DNA from: Bryobacterales bacterium F-183
Lineage (GTDB): Bacteria; Acidobacteriota; Terriglobia; Bryobacterales; Bryobacteraceae
Length of the DNA: 64,000 bases
Assembly (NCBI GenBank): GCA_016865505.2
Contig: AP025252.1
Location: forward strand, 1,488,001-1,552,000
Direction: 5' to 3'
Shown here: positions 33,160 to 41,780 of the stretch, one piece after another
How the letters are laid out: each line of letters starts with the position of its first letter
Position numbering within the stretch: position 1 is the first letter of the stretch
Translations under genes and position numbers: made by a program
The notes under the pieces: model-generated
The model's database searches: none
Told to the model about the DNA's origin: nothing
Seen by the model: the letters and a program-made list of their open reading frames with translations, nothing else

Positions 33160-33947
33160 TACGCGATGGCCTCACCCTTCAGGTACGCGCTTGCGCCTTC
33201 CGGCTTCAGGCGTACGCCAAAGAAGAACTCGCCGAACTCACCGTAGTCATAACTCGCCTCGTCAAAGCGCATCTCGTACACCAGGTGCTTGAACACTAGT
33301 GGATTGTTGGAGAACAGGTCGACGCCCCATTCCCAGGCTTCATAGCCGATCGATCCCGAAATAATCTGCCGTACCGCGCCTGCATAACGCCGTCCGACCT
33401 CGCCGTGTTCGGCCATCTGACGCTGACGGTCCTGAATCGGCAGGCCGTACCAGTTTTTGATCTCGCCGCGGCGCTTGTTCATCGGGTAAAAGCAGACGTA
33501 CTTGTCGTCGGGGATGGCCGGAAACAGGCGGCTGGCCATGGCGGTACGCTGACGTCCCAGGGTTTCTTCGATGGCCTGGTTCCATTCGGGCGAATGCGGT
33601 ACTACGCCTTTTTGCACCAGCGAATCGTAGAGCTTCACACTGGACTCATACAGCCCCAGTTCGATCACCGACACATAGGAATTCACGATGTCCGCGATGC
33701 CGTCGAGCGCCTTGGCCACCAGCACGTCGGCCTGGTTCAAGGCATCGGGCGTGGCGCGGAAGTGTACCAGCAGCAGGTCACCCTTATGACCGGGCATGGC
33801 AAACGCAGCGCTACCCTGCGATTCGAGCTTGGAAATCAGCGAAACGAGCTTGGATTCGAGGTCCGCGCTGTTCCAGCGCAAGCGGATCATTTGATGCAAG
33901 ATCCAGGACCCTTCCATCGTTAACGGTGCGGCGGGTAGTTTCGTCAT
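33159..33947 (-). CDS. hemQ: Coproheme decarboxylase / chlorite-dismutase-family haem protein
   Basis: The ATG at 33947 gives 262 residues; the frame is open further upstream but without family character and it would run antisense into the bactofilin gene. CFYPMNKRRGEIKNWYGLPIQDRQ and AEHGEVGRRYAGAVRQIISGSIG are HemQ hallmarks, including the conserved Tyr region; WEWGVDLFSNNPLVFKHLVYEMRFDE and the FGEFFFGVRL end complete the fold. HemQ decarboxylates coproheme to protoheme in the coproporphyrin-dependent pathway. Divergent from the bactofilin gene across about 130 bases. Confidence 0.88.
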   Translation of the reverse strand: MTKLPAAPLTMEGSWILHQMIRLRWNSADLESKLVSLISKLESQGSAAFAMPGHKGDLLLVHFRATPDALNQADVLVAKALDGIADIVNSYVSVIELGLYESSVKLYDSLVQKGVVPHSPEWNQAIEETLGRQRTAMASRLFPAIPDDKYVCFYPMNKRRGEIKNWYGLPIQDRQRQMAEHGEVGRRYAGAVRQIISGSIGYEAWEWGVDLFSNNPLVFKHLVYEMRFDEASYDYGEFGEFFFGVRLKPEGASAYLKGEAIA

Positions 33948-34081
33948 TGGCTTCTTCTTTTGGATACCACGACGCACAATCGCTTGAATTCCATTTCTTT
34001 GCGTGGCAGCGACCGGTGACGGAGTAGTACGATGGATGGAAATCCCACCTGCGTTGGAACACGAGAGGAGCGACTTTTGCG

Positions 34082-34690
34082 ATGTGGAACAGGCGTAAAG
34101 AAGAAGAGCCAGCACCGCGGATTACAAGCCCGGTACCCGCGCCGTCGGACCTTGGACGTGAAGGTATTCCCATGTCAACGATGAGCCATCGCGAAAGCCT
34201 GCACACCACGGATACGCATCGAGTGGCGTCGTCGGCCGTGATTGGTAAGTCCGTGGTTATCAAGGGCCAGATCTACTCTCGCGAAGACCTTGTCATCGAC
34301 GGCGAAGTGGAAGGCAGCGTCGAGGCGCACGAAAACAAAATCGTGGTCGGCCCCAACGGCAAGGTGAGCGCCGGCGTGAAAGCTCGTGAAGTGGTGGTCC
34401 ATGGTGCGATCAAGGGCAACGTCGAAGCTGGCGAAAAGATCGACATCCGCCGCGAAGCGAAGCTTGTCGGCGACATCAAGACCCAGCGCATCGTGATCGA
34501 AGACGGCGCGTACTTCAAGGGCAGTGTGGACATCCAGCGTCCGGATGCGCAGAAGCAACAAGCCGCCGCGGCCGCTGGCGTTACCGGCGCTCGTCCGGCA
34601 GTGAACCCCGCCGCGACTGGTACTGCTCCCGCTGCTGCGACGCCCGCGTCGACCACCGCTGGCGGTATCCCGATCGAAGTCAAGAAATAA
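34082..34690 (+). CDS. Bactofilin family cytoskeletal protein
   Basis: This 202-residue protein has the bactofilin beta-helix: SSAVIGKSVVIKGQIYSREDLVIDGEVEGSV, then repeated strands (VVGPNGKVSAGVKAREVVVHGAIKGNV, IDIRREAKLVGDIKTQRIVIEDGAYFKGSV). Bactofilins polymerise without nucleotides into filaments at the membrane and shape cells or position proteins. The flanks are disordered: a charged N-terminus of about 40 residues and an Ala/Pro/Thr-rich C-terminal tail of about 45. GAGGAG lies 11 bases upstream of the ATG. Confidence 0.9.
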   Translation: MWNRRKEEEPAPRITSPVPAPSDLGREGIPMSTMSHRESLHTTDTHRVASSAVIGKSVVIKGQIYSREDLVIDGEVEGSVEAHENKIVVGPNGKVSAGVKAREVVVHGAIKGNVEAGEKIDIRREAKLVGDIKTQRIVIEDGAYFKGSVDIQRPDAQKQQAAAAAGVTGARPAVNPAATGTAPAAATPASTTAGGIPIEVKK

Positions 34691-34708
34691 GGCGGCGCGG
34701 AAGACTCG

Positions 34709-35350
34709 TTGTTGCACGAAGAGATGTCTGCACCCGTCCCAGGATCAGCCGATATCCCCGGGGCGGGACGCCGATCGAGCAATGCTCTCGATCAGTTTTT
34801 TCATGCCCTGCGCGACCGGTCCGGCCTCCGCATCCTGGACCTGACCGGCGGTAGCCAGGCCAACATCCAGTACATTGCCGAGCAGGGACATAAGTCCACG
34901 CAGGACGGCCTGCCTCGCGCCCTCGACGACTGCTTCGCCCACGGCGGGGCAGGGTACTTCGACAACCAGTCCGACCCCGAGCGTCTCAACCGCTTCGGCT
35001 CCATGACGCTTGATCATGAGCCGGGTACGTTCCAAGGCGTGCTTGCGTGGGATGTGTTACAGTTCATGGCGCCTCCGCTATTGGAGGAGGTGGTCGTCCA
35101 GCTCCACCGCATCACCGAGCCGGGCGGCCTGCTTCTGTTCTATTTTCATGCAGATGAGCGGATTACTGAGCTTCCGGCGCTGAACTACCACATTGTGGAC
35201 CGGCGTACAGTATCCACCACGGCGCAGGGTCGTGTACGGCCCATCCGGTTTCTCACCAACCGGGCGATTGAGCAGCTTTTTGCTGGATTTACGGCGATTA
35301 AGTTCTTCGTCACCCGCGACCATTTGCGGGAAGTCATCGTCCGCCGGTAA
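34709..35350 (+). CDS. SAM-dependent methyltransferase-like protein
   Basis: The product is about 213 residues. The start is uncertain: TTG at 34709 has GGAAG five bases upstream, while the ATG at 34724 has no spaced ribosome-binding site. The class I methyltransferase fold is suggested by RILDLTGGSQANIQYIAE (motif I position, with the glycine pattern partly degenerate), FQGVLAWDVLQFMAPPLLEEVVVQLHRITEPGGLLLFYF (motifs IV-VI) and a C-terminal substrate domain. The substrate is unknown. It follows bactofilin by 18 bases and is probably co-transcribed. Confidence 0.7.
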   Translation: MLHEEMSAPVPGSADIPGAGRRSSNALDQFFHALRDRSGLRILDLTGGSQANIQYIAEQGHKSTQDGLPRALDDCFAHGGAGYFDNQSDPERLNRFGSMTLDHEPGTFQGVLAWDVLQFMAPPLLEEVVVQLHRITEPGGLLLFYFHADERITELPALNYHIVDRRTVSTTAQGRVRPIRFLTNRAIEQLFAGFTAIKFFVTRDHLREVIVRR

Positions 35351-35404
35351 CGCCGTCCCAGGTTATAGAACCGGACCATACAATAACTTTACTTGCGTCG
35401 CAGC

Positions 35405-35416
35405 TAACCTAGGTTA
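35405..35416. promoter_or_regulatory. Perfect 12-bp palindrome in front of the efflux operon
   Basis: TAACCTAGGTTA is a perfect palindrome 80 bases upstream of the first adaptor gene. A weak promoter match (TTGCGT at 35393-35398, 16 bases, TACGAT at 35415-35420) overlaps it, so a repressor bound there would block transcription. No regulator gene is adjacent. Confidence 0.4.
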
Positions 35417-35496
35417 CGATAGTTGCGTCATTACGAACGACCGCCAATAGGATCATCTATTTACGCGGCTGGGTCGTTGCCAGCATCTGTAAACTC

Positions 35497-37269
35497 ATGT
35501 CCGCTTCCAGCGCATCGCCAAATCCACTCCCGTTTCCGGATCCATCGCAGCAGCCCGCGCGCCCGGCCATTGTGCCGCCGCCCGCTGCGCCGCCGGAAGA
35601 ACCGCGCCGCCGTACCGGCTGGATGTGGGGTCTGGGGCTTGTCGCGATCGTCGGCGCAGGTGGCTGGTACTGGACGCAAACCCAACAAACGCCGCAGGAT
35701 ACAAGCGGTGGAGGTCCTGCGGGTGGAGTTCGCACGGCGACGGTAGAGCAGCGGCGCCTGGAAAGCAGGCTGCGCCTCTCCGGGACCACGGGTGCGGAAA
35801 AATTTGTCTCATTAACAACGCCGCAGATGCGCGGCAGCCGGTCCGGCTTTGGTCGCGATGGCGGCAACGCCCGTAACGCCAACTTCGGCGGCGGTGGCAG
35901 CCAGCAGGTGGCGGCAAGGTCCGGCGGCAATACGTCGCTGGGCGCTTCAGCATCGCCGGGAGCCGCCACAGGCGGAAGCTCAGCTCGTTCGGGTGGCGGG
36001 TCCATGTCGTCCGCGATGCGCGCGGCAACCAGCCGTACAGGCGGCAGCGCCAGCACCTCCGCTGGAGCACGCAGCACAACCGGAACCGGAGCCGCAGGTT
36101 CCACTTCGTCCACCATGGGTGCCGGAGGTATGGGCTCCACCACGGGTTCGCTTCCTGGCGGCGGTGGAGGAGGCGGTGGCGGTGGTTTCGGCGGCGGTGG
36201 CGGCGGGGACTTCTCGCTTGTGCTGCAGGAACTCGCCAAGTCCGGCACCATGGTTCGCAAAGGCGACGTTGTTGCGGCGTTCGACCGCGAAAACATGATG
36301 AACCGCCTGGACGACTATCGAGCCTCGGTGCAGCAGAGCGAAGCCAGCATGCGCAAGATGTACGCTGAACTGGAAGTCACCCAGAAGGCCCGCCAGCAGA
36401 ACATCGCGCAGGCCAAAGGCGCTCTCGATAAAGCCAAGCTGGACCTGAAGACGCTGCCCGTACTTTCGGCCATCGACTCCGAACGTGTCCGTCTTTCCAA
36501 CGAAGAGGCGGAAGCGCGGTACAAGCAGTTGCAGAGCGAAATCCGCTTTTATGACGCGTCCGATCGCGCGCAGATCCGCCAGGCCGAACTGGAGTTCGCG
36601 CAGGCCAAGAGCGAGTTGAAGCGTGCCGAAGCCAATGCGGATCGCCTGGTGATCAAGGCGCCGCTCGATGGTCTGGCCGTCGTCCAAAGCACGTGGCGGT
36701 CTTCCGAACTCGCGCAGATCCAGAATGGTGACCAGTTGTGGCCCGGCCAGATGTTCCTGCAGATCGTCGACCCCTCGTCGATGGTGGTGAACGCCACCGT
36801 CAATCAGGTGGACGTGGAACGCCTGCGCATCGGCGCCAAAGCTCGCGTACGCTTTGACGCGTATCCGGATCTCGAACTCTCGGCCCACGTGTACTCGGTG
36901 GGCGGCATCCCCAAGACCGGCGGCGTCCGCGCCAACTGGGTCAAAGAAATTCCTGTGCGATTCAAGCTGGAAGGCATCGATCCCCGCGTGATCCCGGACC
37001 TTTCGGTAAGCGTCGACGTACTTCTGGAAGCCGAAGATCAGGCCATCGTGGTGCCGTTGAGCGGCGTCTTTGAAGATGCAGACAACGGCAAGCGGCCGTA
37101 TGTGTACGTACGCAACGGTGCGACAGGACAGTGGGAGCGGCGCGAGGTGGAACTCGGCCTCCGGTCCTTTACGCACGTGGCCGTACGCTCCGGCTTGAAG
37201 CCTCGCGAAGTGGTGGCTGTGGACCGGCCGCCAGACAAGCAATACCCGATCCCGAACCAAACCACATAA
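35497..37269 (+). CDS. HlyD-family periplasmic adaptor with a large Gly/Ser-rich insert
   Basis: This 590-residue adaptor has a Pro-rich cytoplasmic N-terminus (about 40 residues), one membrane span (residues 42-60) and a membrane-fusion-protein body. Between the first beta strands and the rest of the barrel-sandwich domain lies a disordered insert of about 130 residues (110-238) rich in Gly and Ser, ending in a run of ten glycines. After it come SGTMVRKGDVVAAFD, a coiled-coil hairpin (about 270-380), VIKAPLDGLAVV and the beta-barrel domains. It should link an inner-membrane transporter to a TolC channel. It is the first of three adaptors in the operon. Confidence 0.85.
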   Translation: MSASSASPNPLPFPDPSQQPARPAIVPPPAAPPEEPRRRTGWMWGLGLVAIVGAGGWYWTQTQQTPQDTSGGGPAGGVRTATVEQRRLESRLRLSGTTGAEKFVSLTTPQMRGSRSGFGRDGGNARNANFGGGGSQQVAARSGGNTSLGASASPGAATGGSSARSGGGSMSSAMRAATSRTGGSASTSAGARSTTGTGAAGSTSSTMGAGGMGSTTGSLPGGGGGGGGGGFGGGGGGDFSLVLQELAKSGTMVRKGDVVAAFDRENMMNRLDDYRASVQQSEASMRKMYAELEVTQKARQQNIAQAKGALDKAKLDLKTLPVLSAIDSERVRLSNEEAEARYKQLQSEIRFYDASDRAQIRQAELEFAQAKSELKRAEANADRLVIKAPLDGLAVVQSTWRSSELAQIQNGDQLWPGQMFLQIVDPSSMVVNATVNQVDVERLRIGAKARVRFDAYPDLELSAHVYSVGGIPKTGGVRANWVKEIPVRFKLEGIDPRVIPDLSVSVDVLLEAEDQAIVVPLSGVFEDADNGKRPYVYVRNGATGQWERREVELGLRSFTHVAVRSGLKPREVVAVDRPPDKQYPIPNQTT

Positions 37270-37285
37270 GCGCGGTAGAACAGAC

Positions 37286-38590
37286 ATGTCTAAAGATTTA
37301 AGAGCCGGCCGCCTGGGTCAGGCTGGTAGTGGCAAGCGCAAGGCAATTACCTGGATTACGTCCCTGCTGGTGCTGGGTGGCGGTGCATTTGCCGCCTATC
37401 GGTACTCCGGCGCGGGCGAAACCAAAGTAGAAGTGCCGGTGGCCAAGGTCAAGCAGGGCGACTTTATCCTGAGCGTCCGCACCCGTGGCGAAATCCGCTC
37501 CACCCGCAGCGAGTTCCTGAATGCGCCACAGGTGCCGGAACTGCGTATCACTAAGCTTGCAGAGTCCGGCAAGCCCGTGCAGCGCGGCCAAGTCATCATC
37601 GAGTTCGACGCCGCGCAGCAGGAACAGACCTTGCTCGAACGCAACACCAGCGTCCGTACCGTCGATTCCGAAATGGTGCAGTTGAAGGCCTCGCATCGCA
37701 TGACCAGCGAAGCCGACAGCATGAATGAAATGACGTCTGGATACAACCTGGAGCGCGCCAAGCTTGAAGCCAGCAAGGCGGAAGTCATCAGCGAGATTGA
37801 AGGCGCCAAGAACCGCATCGACGTGGGTATTTCCCAAGGCGAACTCGATCAGGTGAAGACTGTCACCAAGTCGCACAACGTCACCCAGGCCGCCGATCTT
37901 GAGCGCCTGCAGCAGAAGAAGGACAAGTTCCTGCGCGACACCGCGCGCGTCAAGGGCTATCTGGCCAAGATGGTGGTCCGCGCCCCGATCGACGGTGTGT
38001 TGAACGTACTGCCCAACGGCCGTAGCCAGGGTTCGTTCGGCTCTGCTCCGCCTCCGTTCAAAGAAGGTGACCGCGTTTGGACCGGTGCTGTGATCGCCGA
38101 AATCCCCGATCTTTCGCAGCTTCGCATCGAACTGAAGTTGGACGAGGTGGATCGCGGCAAGCTGCAACTGGGACAGGAAGGCCGCATCCGTGTGGATGCG
38201 CTGCCAGAGGTTGAGTTTGGCGGTACGCTCGACTGGATCAGCCCGATCGCGCAGGTGCAGTTCCGCGGACCCGGTCTGCAGGAAAAGACGTTCCCGGCTC
38301 GCGCCACCCTCACCAAAACCGATCCTCGTCTGCGCCCCGGCATGAGCGCCAGCGCGGAAATCATTCTGCAGAAGGTTCCGAACTCGCTGATGATTCCGCT
38401 GCGCGCCAGCATCACCGTGGGCGGCAAGCCCGCTGTCTACGTCCAGAAGGGCGACAACTTTGAGCTGCGCCGTATTGAAGTGGGACAGCGCAACGAAACC
38501 GACATCGTGGTGTTGAGCGGCTTGAAGCCCGGCGAGACCGTGGCTCTCGAAAATCCCGTGGAAGCGGCCAAGAAGGCAAAGAAGATCTAA
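37286..38590 (+). CDS. HlyD-family periplasmic adaptor
   Basis: This 434-residue adaptor is of ordinary size. A membrane span at residues 21-38 is followed by VKQGDFILSVRTRGEIR (lipoyl half), a coiled-coil hairpin with many Glu, Lys and Gln residues, MVVRAPIDGVLNVLPNG (second lipoyl half) and C-terminal beta-barrel and membrane-proximal domains ending NETDIVVLSGLKPGETVALENP. It lies 16 bases after adaptor 1 and 8 bases before adaptor 3. No Gly-rich insert is present, unlike its two neighbours. Confidence 0.87.
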   Translation: MSKDLRAGRLGQAGSGKRKAITWITSLLVLGGGAFAAYRYSGAGETKVEVPVAKVKQGDFILSVRTRGEIRSTRSEFLNAPQVPELRITKLAESGKPVQRGQVIIEFDAAQQEQTLLERNTSVRTVDSEMVQLKASHRMTSEADSMNEMTSGYNLERAKLEASKAEVISEIEGAKNRIDVGISQGELDQVKTVTKSHNVTQAADLERLQQKKDKFLRDTARVKGYLAKMVVRAPIDGVLNVLPNGRSQGSFGSAPPPFKEGDRVWTGAVIAEIPDLSQLRIELKLDEVDRGKLQLGQEGRIRVDALPEVEFGGTLDWISPIAQVQFRGPGLQEKTFPARATLTKTDPRLRPGMSASAEIILQKVPNSLMIPLRASITVGGKPAVYVQKGDNFELRRIEVGQRNETDIVVLSGLKPGETVALENPVEAAKKAKKI

Positions 38591-38598
38591 GAAAACCC

Positions 38599-40515
38599 AT
38601 GAAGAAGTGGATCATCCGGCTCATCATCCTCGCAACCATTGCGGGGGCTTCCTACGCGGGTTACACGGCGTTCCAAAGCATCCCGAAAGAAGTGGAAACC
38701 ATTGCCACCGCCAAGGTGCGCAAGGGTGACGTCATCGTCAAAAGCTTTGCCCGCGGCGAACTGCGCGCGGTCCGTTCGGCTACGCTCACGGCGCCGAATC
38801 TCTTCGGTACGGTGCAGGTCACTCGGATGGCCCCGCTGGGCGCGTTTGCTCGCGAAAAGGACCTGATCGTCGAGTTTGACGATTCCGAAGTCCAGAGCCG
38901 CGTCGAAGAAAAGCAACTCGAACTCGACCAGATCGAAGAGCAGATCAAGAAGGCGCAAGCCGACCTCGCCATCCGCAACAATCAGGATCAGGTAGAACTG
39001 CTGCAGGCGCGCTACAGCGTGCGCCGCGCAGAACTCGAAGTCAAACGCAATGAACTGATCTCGGCCATCGACGCGCAGAAGAACAAGCTGACGCTCGAAG
39101 AATCGCGCCGCCGTTTGCAGCAGCTCGAGAGCGACATCAAATCGCGCCAGGAACAGGCGCAGGCCGAACTCGCGGTACTGCGGGAAAAGCGCAATAAGGG
39201 CAATCTGGAGATGCAGCGCGAACGTTCGCGCCTGATGCAGGTGAAGATTCTGTCGCCCATCAGCGGCTTGGTGGCCGTGCGGCAGAATCGCACGGGCTTT
39301 ATGTTCCCCGGCATGCAGGTGCCGGACATCCGCGAAGGTGACCAGATTCAGCCCGGTATACCGGTAGCGGACATTCTCGATTTGTCCGAAATGGAAGTGA
39401 TCGCCAAGGTCGGCGAACTGGATCGCGCCAACCTCCGGGAGGGTCAGGACGCGGAACTCACGCTGGACGCGCTGCCCAATAAGAAGCTCAAGGCGTCCAT
39501 CAAGACCCTGAGTGGTACGGCCAGTGCCAATGCGTTTTCGTTCGATCCTGCCAAGAAGTTTGACGTGGTCTTCCGCATCGACATGCGCGAACTGTTGAGC
39601 GCGCTGGGTGCGAAGGAAGACCAGATCACCAAGATCCTGGCGACCGCTGCTGCGAATCGCGGCAAGAACGTCAGCTCGATGCCGCTTGGCGGACCGATGA
39701 TGGTCGCCGGTGCAGGTGGTCCTCCGCAGGGCGGCGGCGGTATGCCGCAGTTGATGCAAGCCCCAGGCGGCGGTGCAGAAAGTCAGCAACAGGGCGGTGG
39801 CGAAGGTCGCCAGCGCGGTGCTGGTGGTGCAGGCGGCGGCAATGCGATGACCCGGATGATGGGCGGTCTCAATCCAGACGACGCCAAGAAGATGCGCGAG
39901 GCCATGGAAAAGGCCACCGGCGGCAAGCAGATTTCCGAACTGTCGCAGGAAGAGCGCACCAAGGTGTTCGCTCAGATGCGCGACATGATGGCCACCATGC
40001 AGAAGAAGAACGGCGGCGGTGCGAATACGGCGGCTTCCACGGCTCCCGCAGGTGCGGAAGGGGAAGGCGGTGGCGGACGCCGTCAACGTGGTGGTGGCGC
40101 TGGTGGCGGCATGCCGATGTTCGGCGGGGGCGGCCAGTTCACGCAGAAGGAACTCGACGCGGCCCGTCTGCCCTTGCCCCCCGAAGAAGACACGCAGTTT
40201 GATGTCCTGCTGCGTCCCGGCCTTCTCGCCGACGTGCAGATCATCATCGAAAAGATCCCCAACGCGATTAACGTCCCGATGCAGGCCGTGTTTGAACGCG
40301 AAGGCAAGCCGTCGGTGTACATCAAGAAGGGCAACAAGTTTGAGCTGCGCGAAATCAAGCCGCTCAAGCGCAGTGAAAACGTCATGACGGTTGCATCGGG
40401 CCTTGAGCCTGGCGAGACTGTCGCGCTTGCCGACCCCACCGCGAAGAAGGGTGGTTCGGACAAGAAGGAAAAGGGTGGCGGGGCTATCAGCGCACTGCCG
40501 GGAGGTAAGTCCTAG
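38599..40515 (+). CDS. HlyD-family periplasmic adaptor with a Gly/Met-rich insert in the C-terminal half
   Basis: This 638-residue adaptor has one N-terminal membrane span and a standard body: VRKGDVIVKSFARGELR, a long coiled coil, KILSPISGLVAVRQN, then a beta-barrel domain. Between two strands of this later part lies an insert of roughly 150 residues (about 361-513) with Gly-rich and Met-rich blocks (MPQLMQAPGGG, MTRMMGGL, KMREAMEKATGG, FAQMRDMMATMQKK, GGRRQRGGG). The fold then resumes at QFDVLLRPGLLADVQIII and ends in a GSDKKEKGGG tail. The Met content could bind soft metals, but that is speculation. Confidence 0.85.
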   Translation: MKKWIIRLIILATIAGASYAGYTAFQSIPKEVETIATAKVRKGDVIVKSFARGELRAVRSATLTAPNLFGTVQVTRMAPLGAFAREKDLIVEFDDSEVQSRVEEKQLELDQIEEQIKKAQADLAIRNNQDQVELLQARYSVRRAELEVKRNELISAIDAQKNKLTLEESRRRLQQLESDIKSRQEQAQAELAVLREKRNKGNLEMQRERSRLMQVKILSPISGLVAVRQNRTGFMFPGMQVPDIREGDQIQPGIPVADILDLSEMEVIAKVGELDRANLREGQDAELTLDALPNKKLKASIKTLSGTASANAFSFDPAKKFDVVFRIDMRELLSALGAKEDQITKILATAAANRGKNVSSMPLGGPMMVAGAGGPPQGGGGMPQLMQAPGGGAESQQQGGGEGRQRGAGGAGGGNAMTRMMGGLNPDDAKKMREAMEKATGGKQISELSQEERTKVFAQMRDMMATMQKKNGGGANTAASTAPAGAEGEGGGGRRQRGGGAGGGMPMFGGGGQFTQKELDAARLPLPPEEDTQFDVLLRPGLLADVQIIIEKIPNAINVPMQAVFEREGKPSVYIKKGNKFELREIKPLKRSENVMTVASGLEPGETVALADPTAKKGGSDKKEKGGGAISALPGGKS

Positions 40516-40518
40516 GTC

Positions 40519-41766
40519 ATGTTGTCCGGACTCTTACCAGAACTGTACATGGGGCTGCAGAGCCTCTTTGTACACAAGCTGCGCAGTTTGCTCACCATGC
40601 TCGGCATGATCTTCGGCGTCGGAGCCGTGGTGGCGATGCTTGCCATCACCGCCGGCGCGCAGAAGGAGATGATGAGCTACATCGACCTGCTGGGCGTCAA
40701 CAACATCATCATCGAGGCCAAAGAAGCGGTAGATCGTAATGAACTGCAGGCCCGCCGCGCCGTGTCGCCCGGCCTGAGCTTCCGCGACTTCCGCGCGATC
40801 TCCGAAAACATCAACGGCATCGCCGCAGCTACGCCCCGCAAGCGCTTTAAGCCTCTGAAGGTGCTGCCCAAGCCGACGGCCGAAATGCCGCTGCTCATTG
40901 GCGTGACGCCCGAGTACTTCGACATCAACTCGCTGCGCGCCGTGGAAGGCCGCTTCTTCAGCAATGAGGACGACACGCATTCCAATCCCGTCTGCGTACT
41001 CGGTGAATCCGCCAAGGTGAACCTGTTCGGCTATGAGTCCGCTGTCGGCAAGCACGTCAAGATCAACGACGTTTGGCTGCAGGTGGTGGGCGTACTTGCG
41101 CAGCAGGCCACTGCCGACTCCGATACTGATCTGGAAGTGGTGGATCGCAACAACCTCGTCATCGCGCCGCTGAACACCGTGATGCGCCGCTTTGAGGACA
41201 ATAACTCCTTCCTCAAAGATGAGATCGACGGCATCTATCTCAAGGTCGGCAACGGTGTCGACTCGATCGAAACGTCGAGCATCGTCAAGGCGATCCTGGT
41301 CACCACCCACAAGGACGCGGGCGATTACAACGTCGTCGTACCTGCCGGCCTGCTCGAACAGCGCAAGCGTACACAGTTCACCTTCAAGGTGGTCATGATC
41401 TGTATTGCCGGTATCTCGCTGCTCGTCGGCGGCATCGGCATTATGAACATCATGCTTGCTACGGTGCTCGAACGTACGCGCGAGATCGGTATTCGCCGAG
41501 CCATTGGAGCCCGCCAGAAGGACATCATCCGGCAGTTCCTTACGGAGGCCGTGCTGATTTCCATGATGGGCGGACTCATCGGCATCGCGTTCGGCTTCAG
41601 TCTTTCGCTTGCCATTGCCAAGGCTACCGGCTGGTCTACGGTGGTAACCTTCACCTCCATCGCCGTTGCGTTCGGTGTGTCGGTGGGCATTGGTCTTGTG
41701 TTCGGTATTTATCCCGCGGTACAGGCCGCGCGTCTCGATCCGATCGAGGCGATCCGCTACGAGTAA
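40519..41766 (+). CDS. MacB/FtsX-type ABC transporter permease (no ATPase domain)
   Basis: This 415-residue protein has the MacB-type permease plan: one helix (about residues 18-45, LRSLLTMLGMIFGVGAVVAMLAI), a periplasmic MacB-PCD domain, and three C-terminal helices with ISLLVGGIGIMNIMLATVLERTREIGIRRAIGARQKDI, the FtsX signature. It ends QAARLDPIEAIRYE, as these permeases do. It contains no nucleotide-binding domain, so a separate ATPase is needed. None is encoded in the operon. GGAGG inside the end of adaptor 3 lies 13 bases upstream. Confidence 0.9.
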   Translation: MLSGLLPELYMGLQSLFVHKLRSLLTMLGMIFGVGAVVAMLAITAGAQKEMMSYIDLLGVNNIIIEAKEAVDRNELQARRAVSPGLSFRDFRAISENINGIAAATPRKRFKPLKVLPKPTAEMPLLIGVTPEYFDINSLRAVEGRFFSNEDDTHSNPVCVLGESAKVNLFGYESAVGKHVKINDVWLQVVGVLAQQATADSDTDLEVVDRNNLVIAPLNTVMRRFEDNNSFLKDEIDGIYLKVGNGVDSIETSSIVKAILVTTHKDAGDYNVVVPAGLLEQRKRTQFTFKVVMICIAGISLLVGGIGIMNIMLATVLERTREIGIRRAIGARQKDIIRQFLTEAVLISMMGGLIGIAFGFSLSLAIAKATGWSTVVTFTSIAVAFGVSVGIGLVFGIYPAVQAARLDPIEAIRYE

Positions 41767-41780
41767 CAGTTTAGGAATCC

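Noticed and set aside
36157-36215. Gly-run DNA repeat as an assembly artefact or frameshift
   Set aside because: The frame stays open and resumes a normal adaptor fold on the far side, and the third adaptor has an independent Gly-rich insert.
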